Assembly: GCA_023439305.1 (NCBI GenBank)
Contig: JAEXOO010000039.1
Coordinates: 62,001 to 126,000 of the forward strand
Source: Pseudomonadota bacterium
GTDB lineage: Bacteria > Pseudomonadota > Gammaproteobacteria > Burkholderiales > Burkholderiaceae_B
DNA: 64,000 bases
Direction of reading: 5' to 3'
Part shown: piece after piece, positions 34,019 through 42,744 of the stretch
Position numbering within the stretch: the stretch's first letter is position 1
Layout: each line of letters begins with the position of its first letter
Made by a program: the position numbers and the translations under genes
The notes under the pieces: model-generated
Told to the model about the DNA's origin: nothing
Databases searched by the model: none
Seen by the model: the letters and a program-made list of their open reading frames with translations, nothing else

Positions 34019-35389
34019 ATGCTGAATATCGTGATTCTGGCAGCCGGCATGGGCAAGCGCATGCAGTCTGATCTGCCCAAGGTTCTGCACCCCATTGCGG
34101 GCAAATCCATGCTGGGCCACGTGCTCGACAGCGCGCGCGAGCTGGAGCCGGAAAAAGTAGTGGTGGTCGTGGGGCATGGCGCCGAGCGTGTGCGCCAGGC
34201 GTATGGTCAGGACGGCATCGCGTTCGCTCTGCAGCAGCCCCAGCATGGCACGGGTCACGCCGTGCAGCAGGCCGTGCCTGAGCTGGCCGGCGGTCAGGGC
34301 AGCGGCGACGCCACCCTGGTGCTGTATGGCGATGTGCCGCTGGTCCAGCCCGACACCTTGCGTCGTCTGCTGGAGGCGCGCGGCCAAGGCGTGGCCGTGC
34401 TGACCGAAAATCTGCCTGATCCTACCGGCTATGGGCGCATCATCCGCGGCGCCGACGGCACGGTGCAGCGCATTGTGGAACACAAGGACGCCAGCGAGCA
34501 GGAGCGAGCTGTGCAAGAAGTGAACACCGGGATTCTGGTGGCGCCGACGGCCAAGCTGAAGGACTGGCTGAGCCGCATCACCAACGATAATGCTCAGGGT
34601 GAATACTACCTGACCGATATCGTGGCTCTGGCGGTGGCCGACGGCGTGCCCGTGCAGGCTGCCCAGCCGGCGGCGTCGTGGGAAACCTTGGGCGTGAACA
34701 GCCGTGTGCAGCAGGCGCAATTGGAGCGTCTGTGGCAGGCCGAGCAGGCCCGCCGTCTGCTGGAGCAAGGCGTGACGCTGGCTGATCCGAACCGTTTTGA
34801 TCTGCGCGGCACGCTGGACTGCGGCCGTGATGTCTTCATCGACGTAGGCTGCGTATTCGAAGGCAAGGTGGTGCTGCAGGACGGCGTGCGCGTCGGCCCC
34901 CATTGCGTGCTGCGCGACGTCACCTTGGCGGCTGGCACGCAAGTCGAAGCCTTCAGCCACTTACAGCAGGCGACTGTGGGCGCCGAGGCCCGCATCGGCC
35001 CGTATGCCCGCCTGCGTCCGGGCGCTGTATTGGGCGATCACACCCATGTGGGCAACTTCGTGGAGATCAAGAACACGCAGTTGGGCAAGGGTTCCAAAGC
35101 CAATCACCTGAGCTACGTGGGCGATGCCGACGTGGGCGAGCGCGTGAATATCGGCGCCGGCACCATCACCTGCAACTACGATGGTGTGAACAAATTCCGC
35201 ACGGTGATCGGTGACGATGCTTTTATCGGTTCCGATACGCAACTGGTCGCTCCTGTGACCGTGGGCCGGGGCGCTACCATTGGCGCCGGCACGACCCTGA
35301 CGCGCAATGCCCCGGACGAGCAGCTGACGCTGTCGCGTCCCGAACAGCGTAGCGTGGCTGGCTGGAAGCGCCCGGTGCGCAAGTCCTGA
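34019..35389 (+). CDS. glmU: Bifunctional N-acetylglucosamine-1-phosphate uridyltransferase/glucosamine-1-phosphate acetyltransferase
   Basis: A 456-aa enzyme making UDP-GlcNAc for peptidoglycan and LPS. The N-terminal pyrophosphorylase domain begins with NIVILAAGMGKRMQSDLPK and has LYGDVPLV; the C-terminal left-handed beta-helix shows GPYARLRPG, KNTQLGKGSKANHLSY (acetyltransferase residues) and GTITCNYDGVNK. Length is standard. glmS, the enzyme two steps earlier in the same pathway, lies 1.9 kb downstream. Confidence 0.98.
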   Translation: MLNIVILAAGMGKRMQSDLPKVLHPIAGKSMLGHVLDSARELEPEKVVVVVGHGAERVRQAYGQDGIAFALQQPQHGTGHAVQQAVPELAGGQGSGDATLVLYGDVPLVQPDTLRRLLEARGQGVAVLTENLPDPTGYGRIIRGADGTVQRIVEHKDASEQERAVQEVNTGILVAPTAKLKDWLSRITNDNAQGEYYLTDIVALAVADGVPVQAAQPAASWETLGVNSRVQQAQLERLWQAEQARRLLEQGVTLADPNRFDLRGTLDCGRDVFIDVGCVFEGKVVLQDGVRVGPHCVLRDVTLAAGTQVEAFSHLQQATVGAEARIGPYARLRPGAVLGDHTHVGNFVEIKNTQLGKGSKANHLSYVGDADVGERVNIGAGTITCNYDGVNKFRTVIGDDAFIGSDTQLVAPVTVGRGATIGAGTTLTRNAPDEQLTLSRPEQRSVAGWKRPVRKS

Positions 35390-35448
35390 TGTACGGCCTG
35401 GGCCTCTGCGGCGCGAGCCTGTCCGGCGGCCCGGGCTGAGTCGTCATC

Positions 35449-36561
35449 ATGCGCATTTTGCAGCTTAATTTCGAACGAGGCTGGCGCGGCGGCGAACGCC
35501 AGACTCTGATGACCCTGCAGCATTTGCAACAGGCGGGCCATCAGGTCAGCCTGCTGGCCCGTCGCGGCGAAGAGCTGGCTCGCCGGGCGCAGACGGCCGG
35601 TCTGACGGTCATCGAATGCGCCTCTGCGCCGGCAGCCATGGCGTATCTGCTGCGCCATGGGCGCGGCTTCGACATTCTGCATGCCCAGACGGCGTCGTGC
35701 ATGAGCTGGCTGGCCTTGCTGCATGTCTGGCTACCTCGGCGCGTGGTGTTCACGCGGCGCACCGCCTTTGCCGTCGACAAGCACAGAGCCGAACGCCCGC
35801 AGGGCGGGGCCTTGTCCGGCAAGGAGCGGCGCACGCGCTGGAAGTGGTGCCAGGCCGACCGCTTGGCGGCTATCAGTCAGGCAGCGGCCGTCGAGCCGCG
35901 TCGCCTGGGCCTGTCAGTGGACATCATTCCCAGCGCCATTCAGGCTTTGCCTGAGGATCCCGCTTATGTCGCGCAGCTGCGAGAGCGCTGGAATCCCCAC
36001 GGCGTGCACGCACTGGGCACAACGGCAGCACTGACAGCCGAGAAAGACCCCCAGACGCTGATCCGAGCAGTGCACTTGCTGGCGCAGCGCCGGCAGGACT
36101 TTGTGTTTCTGCATTTTGGCGCCGATGGCTCAGAGACTCCCGCCGCACAAGAGCTGATCGCCCGCATGGGCCTGGAAGAGCGTTATTTTCTGGCAGGCTT
36201 CGAGCCGCGTCCGGAACAGGCGTTTCGCCTGCTGGAGGGTTTTGTGCTCAGCTCGCGGCACGAAGCGCTGGGATCCAGCGTGCTGGACGCCTTTGTGTAT
36301 GGCGTGCCGGTGGCCGCCACCATGGCGGGAGGCTTGCCCGAACTGCTGGACCAGGGACGGGGTTACCTGTGCGCAGTGGGCGATGCGCAGGCCTTGGCGC
36401 AGGCCATGGAAGATATATTGGATCAGCCCGAGACTGCCCGCCGCCAAGCGGCGCAGGCCCGGCGCTGGGCCTTGCAGGAACACAGTCCTGTCACCATGGT
36501 GCAGCGCTATCTGCGCCTGTATGCGCAACTGGCGCAGACGCGGCAGGCATCGCGGCGCTAG
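35449..36561 (+). CDS. Glycosyltransferase family 4 protein
   Basis: A 370-aa GT-B-fold glycosyltransferase. The N-terminal acceptor half begins RILQLNFERGWRGGERQT with a glycine-rich loop, and the C-terminal donor half carries FLAGFEPRPEQ and SSRHEALGSSVLDAFVYGVPVAAT with the GT4 E-x7-E arrangement, followed by GGLPELL. Such proteins usually add sugars to LPS or other surface glycans. Donor and acceptor are unknown. It follows glmU by 59 bases in the same direction. Confidence 0.88.
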   Translation: MRILQLNFERGWRGGERQTLMTLQHLQQAGHQVSLLARRGEELARRAQTAGLTVIECASAPAAMAYLLRHGRGFDILHAQTASCMSWLALLHVWLPRRVVFTRRTAFAVDKHRAERPQGGALSGKERRTRWKWCQADRLAAISQAAAVEPRRLGLSVDIIPSAIQALPEDPAYVAQLRERWNPHGVHALGTTAALTAEKDPQTLIRAVHLLAQRRQDFVFLHFGADGSETPAAQELIARMGLEERYFLAGFEPRPEQAFRLLEGFVLSSRHEALGSSVLDAFVYGVPVAATMAGGLPELLDQGRGYLCAVGDAQALAQAMEDILDQPETARRQAAQARRWALQEHSPVTMVQRYLRLYAQLAQTRQASRR

Positions 36562-36577
36562 GTCGATCCAGGCAGGT

Positions 36578-37060
36578 TCAGGACGCCGCAGGTTTGGTGG
36601 GCAGGGGAATCCGCGTCTCGAACTTGGCCTGGTGAATAGAGAAAAAACTGCGCACGTTGCGGATGTTGGCCTGCGTAGTGAACAAGGCGTGAGCCAGGCG
36701 ATGGTAGGCCGTCATGTCGCGTACCTGCAGCACCACAATGAAATCCACGCCAGTCGACACCCGATAACATTGCAGCACGGCCTTTTCCGGCATCACCAGC
36801 CGTTCAAAGTCCCGCAGATGTTCTTCGCCCTGGCGGTCCAGGGTGATCTCCACAATCGCCGTCAGGCTGGGGCCGAGCTGTTCGGGATTCAGCAGCGCGA
36901 CCTGGCGCAGAATCACGCCTTGCTCAGTCAGTCGGCGCACACGCCGCAGGCAGGTGGGGGCGGACGCATGCACCCGTGCCGCCAGTTCTTGATTGCTGAT
37001 GGAAGCGTCATTCTGCAGTTGCTCCAGAATGCGTAGATCCAGCTCGTCCAGGTCAGTCAT
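36578..37060 (-). CDS. Lrp/AsnC family transcriptional regulator
   Basis: A 160-aa feast/famine regulator. The N-terminus is an HTH (DLDELDLRILEQLQNDASISNQELAARV...SAPTCLRRVRRLTEQGVI) and the C-terminal RAM ligand-binding domain contains VLQCYRVSTGVDFIVVLQVRD. It is divergent from glmS; a 10-bp perfect inverted repeat with a 66-base spacer lies in the shared AT-rich control region and may be its binding sites. The target amino acid is unknown. Confidence 0.93.
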   Translation of the reverse strand: MTDLDELDLRILEQLQNDASISNQELAARVHASAPTCLRRVRRLTEQGVILRQVALLNPEQLGPSLTAIVEITLDRQGEEHLRDFERLVMPEKAVLQCYRVSTGVDFIVVLQVRDMTAYHRLAHALFTTQANIRNVRSFFSIHQAKFETRIPLPTKPAAS

Positions 37061-37076
37061 GGCTTAATTTATCCAT

Positions 37077-37162
37077 GTGTTATGAAATATAATTTCTTTA
37101 TTTATCGTTGAAAATAATAAAATTACATAGATAGTGAAAAACGAAATATTAATTCATAACAC
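37077..37162. promoter_or_regulatory. Widely spaced inverted repeat between lrp and glmS
   Basis: GTGTTATGAA (37077-37086) is repeated in perfect inverted orientation as TTCATAACAC (37153-37162), with looser similarity extending about ten bases inward on both sides. The intervening stretch is very AT-rich. Paired distant sites are typical of Lrp-family DNA wrapping; a second short dyad (CAGAAAT/ATTTCTG) follows at 37171-37187. Confidence 0.55.
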
Positions 37163-37258
37163 TAAAAAAACAGAAATTAAATTTCTGACATTTCAGCCCA
37201 CAATAAGCCCATTCATTACTTGGCCCGGCACTGCCTCGGGCTGGAACAGGAGTCTTGT

Positions 37259-39085
37259 ATGTGTGGAATCGTTGGCGCCGTTGCGCAACGCAATATCGTT
37301 CCCGTCTTGCTGGAAGGCCTCAAGCGTTTGGAATACCGCGGTTATGATTCCTGCGGCGTGGCCGTTCATGCCGATGGCCAATTGCGCCGGGCCCGCAGCA
37401 CGCAGCGCGTGGCGGAATTGCAAGAGCAGGTGCAGACCGAACATCTGGAAGGCTTTACCGGTATCTCCCACACCCGCTGGGCCACGCACGGTGCGCCTGC
37501 CACGCATAACGCCCACCCCCATTTCTCGGGCAAGGGCAAGGCGCGCATTGCGCTGGTGCATAACGGCATCATCGAGAACCACGATGAGCTGCGCGCCGAA
37601 CTGAAAGACATCGGCTACGTTTTCGAAAGCCAGACCGATACCGAGGTCATCGCCCACCTGATCGATCATCTGTACAACGGCGACCTGTTCGAAGCTGTGC
37701 AGCACGTTATCCGCCGCCTGAGCGGAGCCTACGCGATTGCCGTCTTCTGCCAGGACGAGCCCCACCGCGTGGTCGGCGCCCGTCATGGCTCGCCCCTGGT
37801 CGTGGGCCTGGGCAAGAACGAAAACTTTCTGGCCTCTGATGCGCTGGCCCTGGCCGGCACCACCGATCAGATCATCTACCTGGAAGACGGCGATGTCATC
37901 GATCTGCAGATCAACAAGGTCTGGATCGTGGACATCAATGGCAAGCCGGTGGAGCGCACTGTGCACACCGTGCATTCGCATACGGCTGCCGCCGAGCTGG
38001 GCCCCTACCGTCATTTCATGCAGAAGGAAATCTTCGAGCAGCCGCGCGCAGTGGGCGACACGCTGCAAGACATTGAGAGCGTGACCCCCGAGCTGTTCGG
38101 GGACCAGGCCTACAAGGTGTTCCAGGAAATTGACAATGTGCTGATCCTGGCCTGCGGCACCAGCTACTACGCCGGCCTGACGGCGCGCTACTGGATTGAG
38201 TCTCTGGCCAAGATTCCGGTCAATGTGGAGATTGCCAGCGAATACCGCTACCGCGACAGCGTACCCAATCCGCGCACCTTGGTCGTGACTATTTCCCAGT
38301 CCGGCGAAACCGCCGACACGCTGGCGGCCTTGAAGCACGCCCGCAGCCTGGGCATGGAACAGACATTGACCATCTGCAATGTATCGACCAGCGCCATGGT
38401 GCGCGAGTGCAAGCTCGCCTACATTACCCGTGCGGGCGTGGAGATCGGTGTGGCCTCGACCAAGGCCTTCACCACTCAGCTGACGGCGTTGTTCCTGCTG
38501 ACCATGGCCCTGGCGCAGGTGAAGGGGCGCATGAACGAACAGCAGGAAGGCGATTACCTGAAGTCCCTGCGCCACCTGCCTACCGCCATTTCGGCTGTGT
38601 TGGCTCTGGAGCCCCAGATCATGGCTTGGGCCGACCGCTTCGCCAGTAAGGAAAACGCCTTGTTCCTGGGCCGGGGCATGCACTATCCCATCGCCATGGA
38701 AGGCGCGCTCAAGCTCAAGGAAATCAGCTATATCCACGCTGAAGGCTATCCTGCCGGCGAATTGAAGCATGGGCCCCTGGCCCTGGTGACCGAAGCCATG
38801 CCGGTCGTCACTATCGCCCCGCGTGACGAGCTGCTGGAAAAGCTCAAGTCCAATATTGAGGAAGTCCAGGCCCGGGGCGGCGAACTGTATGTGTTCGCCG
38901 ATGCCGACACACGCATCGTCAGCAATGACCGCGTGCATGTCATCCGCATGCCGGAGCACTACGGCAAGCTGTCTCCTATCCTGCACACCGTCACCCTGCA
39001 ACTGTTGGCCTACCACACTGCCTGCTCGCGCGGCACTGACGTGGACAAGCCGCGCAACCTGGCCAAGAGCGTGACGGTGGAATAA
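37259..39085 (+). CDS. glmS: Glutamine-fructose-6-phosphate aminotransferase (isomerizing)
   Basis: A 608-aa enzyme making glucosamine-6-phosphate, the first committed step to UDP-GlcNAc. The start MCGIVGA exposes the N-terminal nucleophile Cys; the glutaminase domain shows HTRWATHG and NGIIENHDELR, and the two SIS domains contain ACGTSYYAG, SQSGETADT and STKAFTTQ. The C-terminus DKPRNLAKSVTVE is standard, and its coding sequence is the conserved attTn7 recognition region. SD ACAGGAG lies before ATG 37259. A terminator follows at once. Confidence 0.98.
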   Translation: MCGIVGAVAQRNIVPVLLEGLKRLEYRGYDSCGVAVHADGQLRRARSTQRVAELQEQVQTEHLEGFTGISHTRWATHGAPATHNAHPHFSGKGKARIALVHNGIIENHDELRAELKDIGYVFESQTDTEVIAHLIDHLYNGDLFEAVQHVIRRLSGAYAIAVFCQDEPHRVVGARHGSPLVVGLGKNENFLASDALALAGTTDQIIYLEDGDVIDLQINKVWIVDINGKPVERTVHTVHSHTAAAELGPYRHFMQKEIFEQPRAVGDTLQDIESVTPELFGDQAYKVFQEIDNVLILACGTSYYAGLTARYWIESLAKIPVNVEIASEYRYRDSVPNPRTLVVTISQSGETADTLAALKHARSLGMEQTLTICNVSTSAMVRECKLAYITRAGVEIGVASTKAFTTQLTALFLLTMALAQVKGRMNEQQEGDYLKSLRHLPTAISAVLALEPQIMAWADRFASKENALFLGRGMHYPIAMEGALKLKEISYIHAEGYPAGELKHGPLALVTEAMPVVTIAPRDELLEKLKSNIEEVQARGGELYVFADADTRIVSNDRVHVIRMPEHYGKLSPILHTVTLQLLAYHTACSRGTDVDKPRNLAKSVTVE

Positions 39086-39105
39086 TTTTATATCGGATTT
39101 TTATG

Positions 39106-39133
39106 AAACAGGCTGTTATGCAGCCTGTTTTTT
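39106..39133 (+). terminator. Rho-independent terminator of glmS
   Basis: AAACAGGCTG (39106-39115) pairs with CAGCCTGTTT (39121-39130) around TTATG, followed by T residues. It lies 20 bases after the glmS stop, where Tn7-type elements insert. Confidence 0.9.
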
Positions 39134-39142
39134 CGAAGACAG

Positions 39143-39991
39143 TTATTGGATTTCGATGTTTTCTTGATTTGTTTTTCTGTCGATTGCTTCATCATCGCTA
39201 ACTCGTACTGATGCGCCATCGATTGGTTCCATATGGACATCGCCATTTTTTGGATTAAATGTAATTATGTGATTGTTGGAGGATGCAATGAATCTTCCGT
39301 TCGCTATAAGTATTCCATTTTTCCATATGGCTAAGCATGGGGTGGATTTTTTTTGGTTTTCATTTTTAGTCGTTTTAGTTTTTTGGTTATTCTTTATAAT
39401 GATTCTGTCTTCTCTGCTAACTAATGGAGAGCAGTAATCAGCTTCTATGTACCAGCTTTGTAAGTGTTGCTTTGCGGCATCAAATCCTAATATTGGTATA
39501 AAAGCAAATAAAGCTATGAATGAAAATATTATTAATACTGCTAGGCTGGGGATTAATCCACCTATGATTGTCGGTAAAAAAAACAATCTTTCTTTGTATG
39601 TCCATTTAATGATAGAAAATAAAAAATTGCCTTTGGTTTTATTTTCATAAAAATTAGATTTTAATTTTTCTCCAAACTTGTTTTTAATTAATTTTTTCAA
39701 TATTAAGAAAGAAATCGTTATTGTGATTCCTGTTGTTAGCGTTGTTATGGTTAGTTTTTTGAAATTTTCTATAAATTTATGATTGCTGAGCGCTTCCGTC
39801 CATCCGGAAAAAACATAGCTTGATAAATGTAGTAGTTCTAGTGTGGACGAGTAAGCAAGTTTCGCAGGAATTCCAAAAACAGATTCTATAGCGAGTGCAG
39901 CACTGTAACCTAGCAGGAACAGTATGATTGTGCATGCGAGCACTATGGATGAGATTCCAATCGTCAGTTTAACAGATTTATTTTCTATCAT
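39143..39991 (-). CDS. AT-rich hypothetical membrane protein downstream of glmS
   Basis: A 282-aa protein with no family I recognise. It has about four hydrophobic segments (near residues 8-32, 78-98, 138-166 and possibly one at the N-terminal third), then a hydrophilic C-terminal domain rich in Lys, Asn and Thr (IIIKNNQKTKTTKNENQKK) ending in an acidic tail. The segment ending ASVRVSDDEAID could be a soluble domain. Composition is strikingly AT-rich compared with the rest of the window, indicating horizontal transfer. A good SD (AAGGGA) precedes ATG 39991 within a 13-bp tandem duplication. Confidence 0.7.
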   Translation of the reverse strand: MIENKSVKLTIGISSIVLACTIILFLLGYSAALAIESVFGIPAKLAYSSTLELLHLSSYVFSGWTEALSNHKFIENFKKLTITTLTTGITITISFLILKKLIKNKFGEKLKSNFYENKTKGNFLFSIIKWTYKERLFFLPTIIGGLIPSLAVLIIFSFIALFAFIPILGFDAAKQHLQSWYIEADYCSPLVSREDRIIIKNNQKTKTTKNENQKKSTPCLAIWKNGILIANGRFIASSNNHIITFNPKNGDVHMEPIDGASVRVSDDEAIDRKTNQENIEIQ

Positions 39992-40017
39992 TTTTTTCCC
40001 TTAATTTTTTCCCTTAA
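39992..40017. repeat. Two tandem 13-bp units at the AT-rich gene's ribosome site
   Basis: TTTTTTCCCTTAA occurs twice in direct tandem (39992-40004 and 40005-40017). On the minus strand each unit carries TTAAGGGA, so the hypothetical gene has a duplicated Shine-Dalgarno-like sequence, the proximal copy correctly spaced from ATG 39991. Confidence 0.7.
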
Positions 40018-40489
40018 TTTTTTATTTTATATCTTTTTATTTGTTGTTTTTTCAAATAATCGATATTCGTTTTTTTTGTATATAAATTATCAAATTATTT
40101 TTTACGTCGGCTTCTTTGTCTAGGCCCAGTAGGCTTAAGAAAGTGGTGAGTGCTTATTTTTTATGGGGCCGCCCGACAACGGTCAGCATTATGTCGCCGC
40201 GTTGCGCGGCGGAACTTGATCTGTGTGATGGGAGCTTAGAGCAGGAAGAGTTGTTGGCTCTTAAATGTTCCGATCGGTTTCTTGGCCACTGGGTGGGTGT
40301 TACGAGATCATCTACGAGGTGGAGTCCGAAAGGGTAAGGCCCAACGCTTAGCGCTGACGTTGTAGGGATGAGGGATGTGGCTGCATGAAGGCCTTTAGGC
40401 CACCCTGGCGTGACCGGGACCTTGTCTGACGAACATTTCAGCGTCTGTCGATGCTTCTGTCGTGGAAAGCGCTTTAACGCATTTTCCCT
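40018..40489. other. Gene-poor stretch closing the islet behind glmS
   Basis: About 470 bases without a supported gene. The first 90 bases are extremely AT-rich; the rest approaches normal composition. A 73-codon frame at 40116-40337 has no ribosome site or family features. No transposon end, tRNA or strong terminator was recognised. Confidence 0.6.
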
Positions 40490-41728
40490 TTACCTCAGCA
40501 TGTCCACCAGCGTATGCGCAATCACCTTGGTGGCTTTGCTGATGGTCTCCACCGGCACGCGTTCGTCGGCGCGATGGCCATTGGCTTCCAGCAAGTCGCG
40601 CGGGCCGGCGCCGTACATGATGGTGGGGATGCCGTGTTCGCTGTAGAGCCGGGCGTCCGTGTACAGGGGAATGCCCATTCCGGCGGGAATGGCTTCGCCC
40701 ATGACGGCCTGGGCGTTTTGCGCCAGAGTGTCGGCGAAAGCGGCGGATGCGGCCGTGGGTGTCAACGGGCGCGCCAGCAGAATCTGTTCGATTTCGACTT
40801 GGATGCCGGGTAGTCCTTGCACGGATTCAGTCAGGATCTGGCGCAGTTCCTGTTCGACCTGGGCGGGGCTTTCTTCGGGGATGATGCGCCGGTCTATGCG
40901 CAGCACGACCTCGTCTGCCACCACGTTGGTATTGATGCCGCCTTTGATCAGGCCGACCACGCAGGTCGGCGAAGTGATGCCGGGCGTAGCCGAGACAATC
41001 TGATTCAGCGAGTCGCGGTAGCGATAAAACGCGTTCAGCAGAGCGGCGGTGGCTTCGATGGCGTCATGGCCGGTATGTGGAGCGGCCGCGTGGCCCGACT
41101 TGCCCTGTAGGCGCACTTCCAGGTGCAGGCAGCCGTTGTGGGCAATGACCACGTTGTACGAGAACGCGGCGCAGATCACGTAGTCCGGCTTGACGATACC
41201 GTTCTCCAGCAGCCAGCCGGGCCCCAGCAGGCCGCCGGTTTCCTCGTCGAAGGTCAAGTGCAGTTCGACCGTGCCGTGGAGCGGGACTGCAGCTTGTTTG
41301 AGCGCCTGCAAGGCATACGCATAAGTGACGAAGTCGGACTTGGAAACGGCCGCCCCGCGTCCGTACAGCCAGCCGTTCTTCTGTTCCGCGCCGTAGGGGT
41401 CCGTAGTCCATCCCAGGCCCGGCGGCACCACGTCGCCATGCGCATTCAAGGCAATGACGGGGCCGTCGCCGAAACGCTCCCGAACCACCAGGTTGACGAC
41501 TGACTGCATGCCGGCTTGCGCGCAAATCTGCGGGTCGACTTCGTGCAGTTCGATTTCGAAACCCATCTGCATCAGTTGTACCGCCGCCACCTGCGCGATC
41601 GGCGCACAGTTGCCAGGAGGATTATCCGAAGGAGTCCGTACCAATTCAGCCAGATGAGTGATAGCGTTACCATGGCTGGCGTCAATCAGCTGCGAGAGCT
41701 GGTTCTTGATGGATTCTCTGTGCGGCAT
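40490..41728 (-). CDS. M20 family metallopeptidase/deacylase (ArgE/DapE-like), atypical metal site
   Basis: A 412-aa M20 hydrolase, probably an amidase acting on an N-acyl amino acid or dipeptide. Conserved first ligands are in LNAHGDVVPPG (His97, Asp99), the catalytic Glu pair is in TFDEETGGLLGPG (161-170), and ANGHRADERV near the end gives the last His. The canonical bridging Asp in GRGxxDxK is replaced: the sequence reads GRGAAVSKSDF. This may mark a specialised subfamily. Start ATG 41728 has a strong SD (GAGGAG). It is divergent from a GntR gene, with a palindrome between them. Confidence 0.8.
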   Translation of the reverse strand: MPHRESIKNQLSQLIDASHGNAITHLAELVRTPSDNPPGNCAPIAQVAAVQLMQMGFEIELHEVDPQICAQAGMQSVVNLVVRERFGDGPVIALNAHGDVVPPGLGWTTDPYGAEQKNGWLYGRGAAVSKSDFVTYAYALQALKQAAVPLHGTVELHLTFDEETGGLLGPGWLLENGIVKPDYVICAAFSYNVVIAHNGCLHLEVRLQGKSGHAAAPHTGHDAIEATAALLNAFYRYRDSLNQIVSATPGITSPTCVVGLIKGGINTNVVADEVVLRIDRRIIPEESPAQVEQELRQILTESVQGLPGIQVEIEQILLARPLTPTAASAAFADTLAQNAQAVMGEAIPAGMGIPLYTDARLYSEHGIPTIMYGAGPRDLLEANGHRADERVPVETISKATKVIAHTLVDMLR

Positions 41729-41828
41729 GCAACGCGTCTCCTCGGTGAGATGCCAGTGTGTGTGGGCGTGAATGGTAAAATTCAGGCCTGACAATGATGA
41801 ATAATTTTGTGTTTTTTTTATAAATATA

Positions 41829-41838
41829 TTGTAAACAA
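41829..41838. promoter_or_regulatory. Candidate GntR operator in the peptidase/gntR divergent region
   Basis: TTGTAAACAA, a near-palindrome, lies between the divergent M20 peptidase and gntR genes. It differs by one base from the perfect palindrome TTGTTAACAA upstream of dctP (42767-42776), suggesting that the same regulator binds both. Confidence 0.6.
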
Positions 41839-41879
41839 TCTAATTTAGTACTGTGGTTACTCCGAATGGTAAACATCAA

Positions 41880-42557
41880 ATGCTGACGAAACGCGCGCTG
41901 GACGCCGATGAAATCTACGATCGTATTCTCTTGGCGATCACCGAGCGCCGCCTGCAGCCAGGCGCCCGACTGGTGGAAGAGCGCCTCAGTGAAGTCACTG
42001 GCGCGAGCCGGGCGCGCATTCGGCAAGTGCTCTCGCGCCTGGCGCATGAGCAATTGGTCAGCTTGGTGCCTAACAAAGGCGCTTGTATCGCCAGCCCGAC
42101 GGTGGAGGAAGCGCAGGAACTGTTCTATGCCCGGCGCCTGATCGAGCCCAGCCTGGTGGCGGACTTGGCTGGCCGCATCACCCCGGCGCAGATACAGAGG
42201 CTGAAGACTCATGTCCAGGCCGAAAAAGAAGCCCGCCGGCAACGTGATATGCGCACGGTGGTACGCCTGTCGGGAGAATTCCACATGTTGTTGGTGGATA
42301 TGGCGGCATCGCGCATGTTGCATCGGATCATGCGTGAGCTGACCGCCTTCACCTGCCTGATCATCACGCTTTATGACAAACCGACCATGTCCGCTTGTTC
42401 GGACCACGAGCATCAGGATCTGATCACATGCCTGGAGGCAGGCGACTCAGTCGGTGCTCACCGCATCATGTTGAATCATCTTCTGGGTATCGAGCAGGCC
42501 CTGGACCTGTCGGGCGAGGACGACGAATTGCCGGATTTCGACGATATCTTCAAGTAA
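41880..42557 (+). CDS. GntR family transcriptional regulator (FadR/FCD type)
   Basis: A 225-aa regulator. The N-terminal winged helix reads DEIYDRILLAITERRLQPGARLVEERLSEVTGASRARIRQVLSRL, and the C-terminal all-helical FCD ligand domain contains FHMLLVDMAASRMLHRIMREL and a later HEHQDLITCLEAGD with metal-type histidines. It probably represses the M20 peptidase and TRAP genes in response to their substrate. The start is ATG 41880 or the in-frame GTG 41853; no strong SD decides. A strong terminator follows. Confidence 0.9.
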   Translation: MLTKRALDADEIYDRILLAITERRLQPGARLVEERLSEVTGASRARIRQVLSRLAHEQLVSLVPNKGACIASPTVEEAQELFYARRLIEPSLVADLAGRITPAQIQRLKTHVQAEKEARRQRDMRTVVRLSGEFHMLLVDMAASRMLHRIMRELTAFTCLIITLYDKPTMSACSDHEHQDLITCLEAGDSVGAHRIMLNHLLGIEQALDLSGEDDELPDFDDIFK

Positions 42558-42579
42558 GCCCATGGCATGACCGGTGAGC

Positions 42580-42613
42580 CGGCTGTCTCTGATCAGAGAC
42601 AGCCGTTTTTTTT
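42580..42613 (+). terminator. Rho-independent terminator after gntR
   Basis: A perfect inverted repeat (CGGCTGTCTC at 42580-42589, loop TGATCA, GAGACAGCCG at 42596-42605) is followed by eight T residues. Confidence 0.95.
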
Positions 42614-42744
42614 CGCCATGACCTAGGCGCGCCGGCATGCTTCGAGAGCATGGAAATCCGCGGGTCTCTGTGAGTGTGAACGTAAACTGTCGTGCAGCTG
42701 AATAGGGTTTACGACTATTTTTTGTCATTTTCACCTCTGTATTA

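Noticed and set aside
37061..37258. glmS ribozyme in the glmS leader
   Set aside because: That ribozyme is a Gram-positive feature; the leader is short, AT-rich and shows no such fold.
37193..39016. 607-codon minus-strand open frame
   Set aside because: Antisense of glmS.
39086..39142. Tn7 left or right end next to glmS
   Set aside because: No TGTGGGCGGACA-like terminal sequence or repeated binding sites could be found.
40116..40337. 73-codon frame in the islet after glmS
   Set aside because: No ribosome site, unusual composition and no recognisable motif; kept only as part of a gene-poor stretch.
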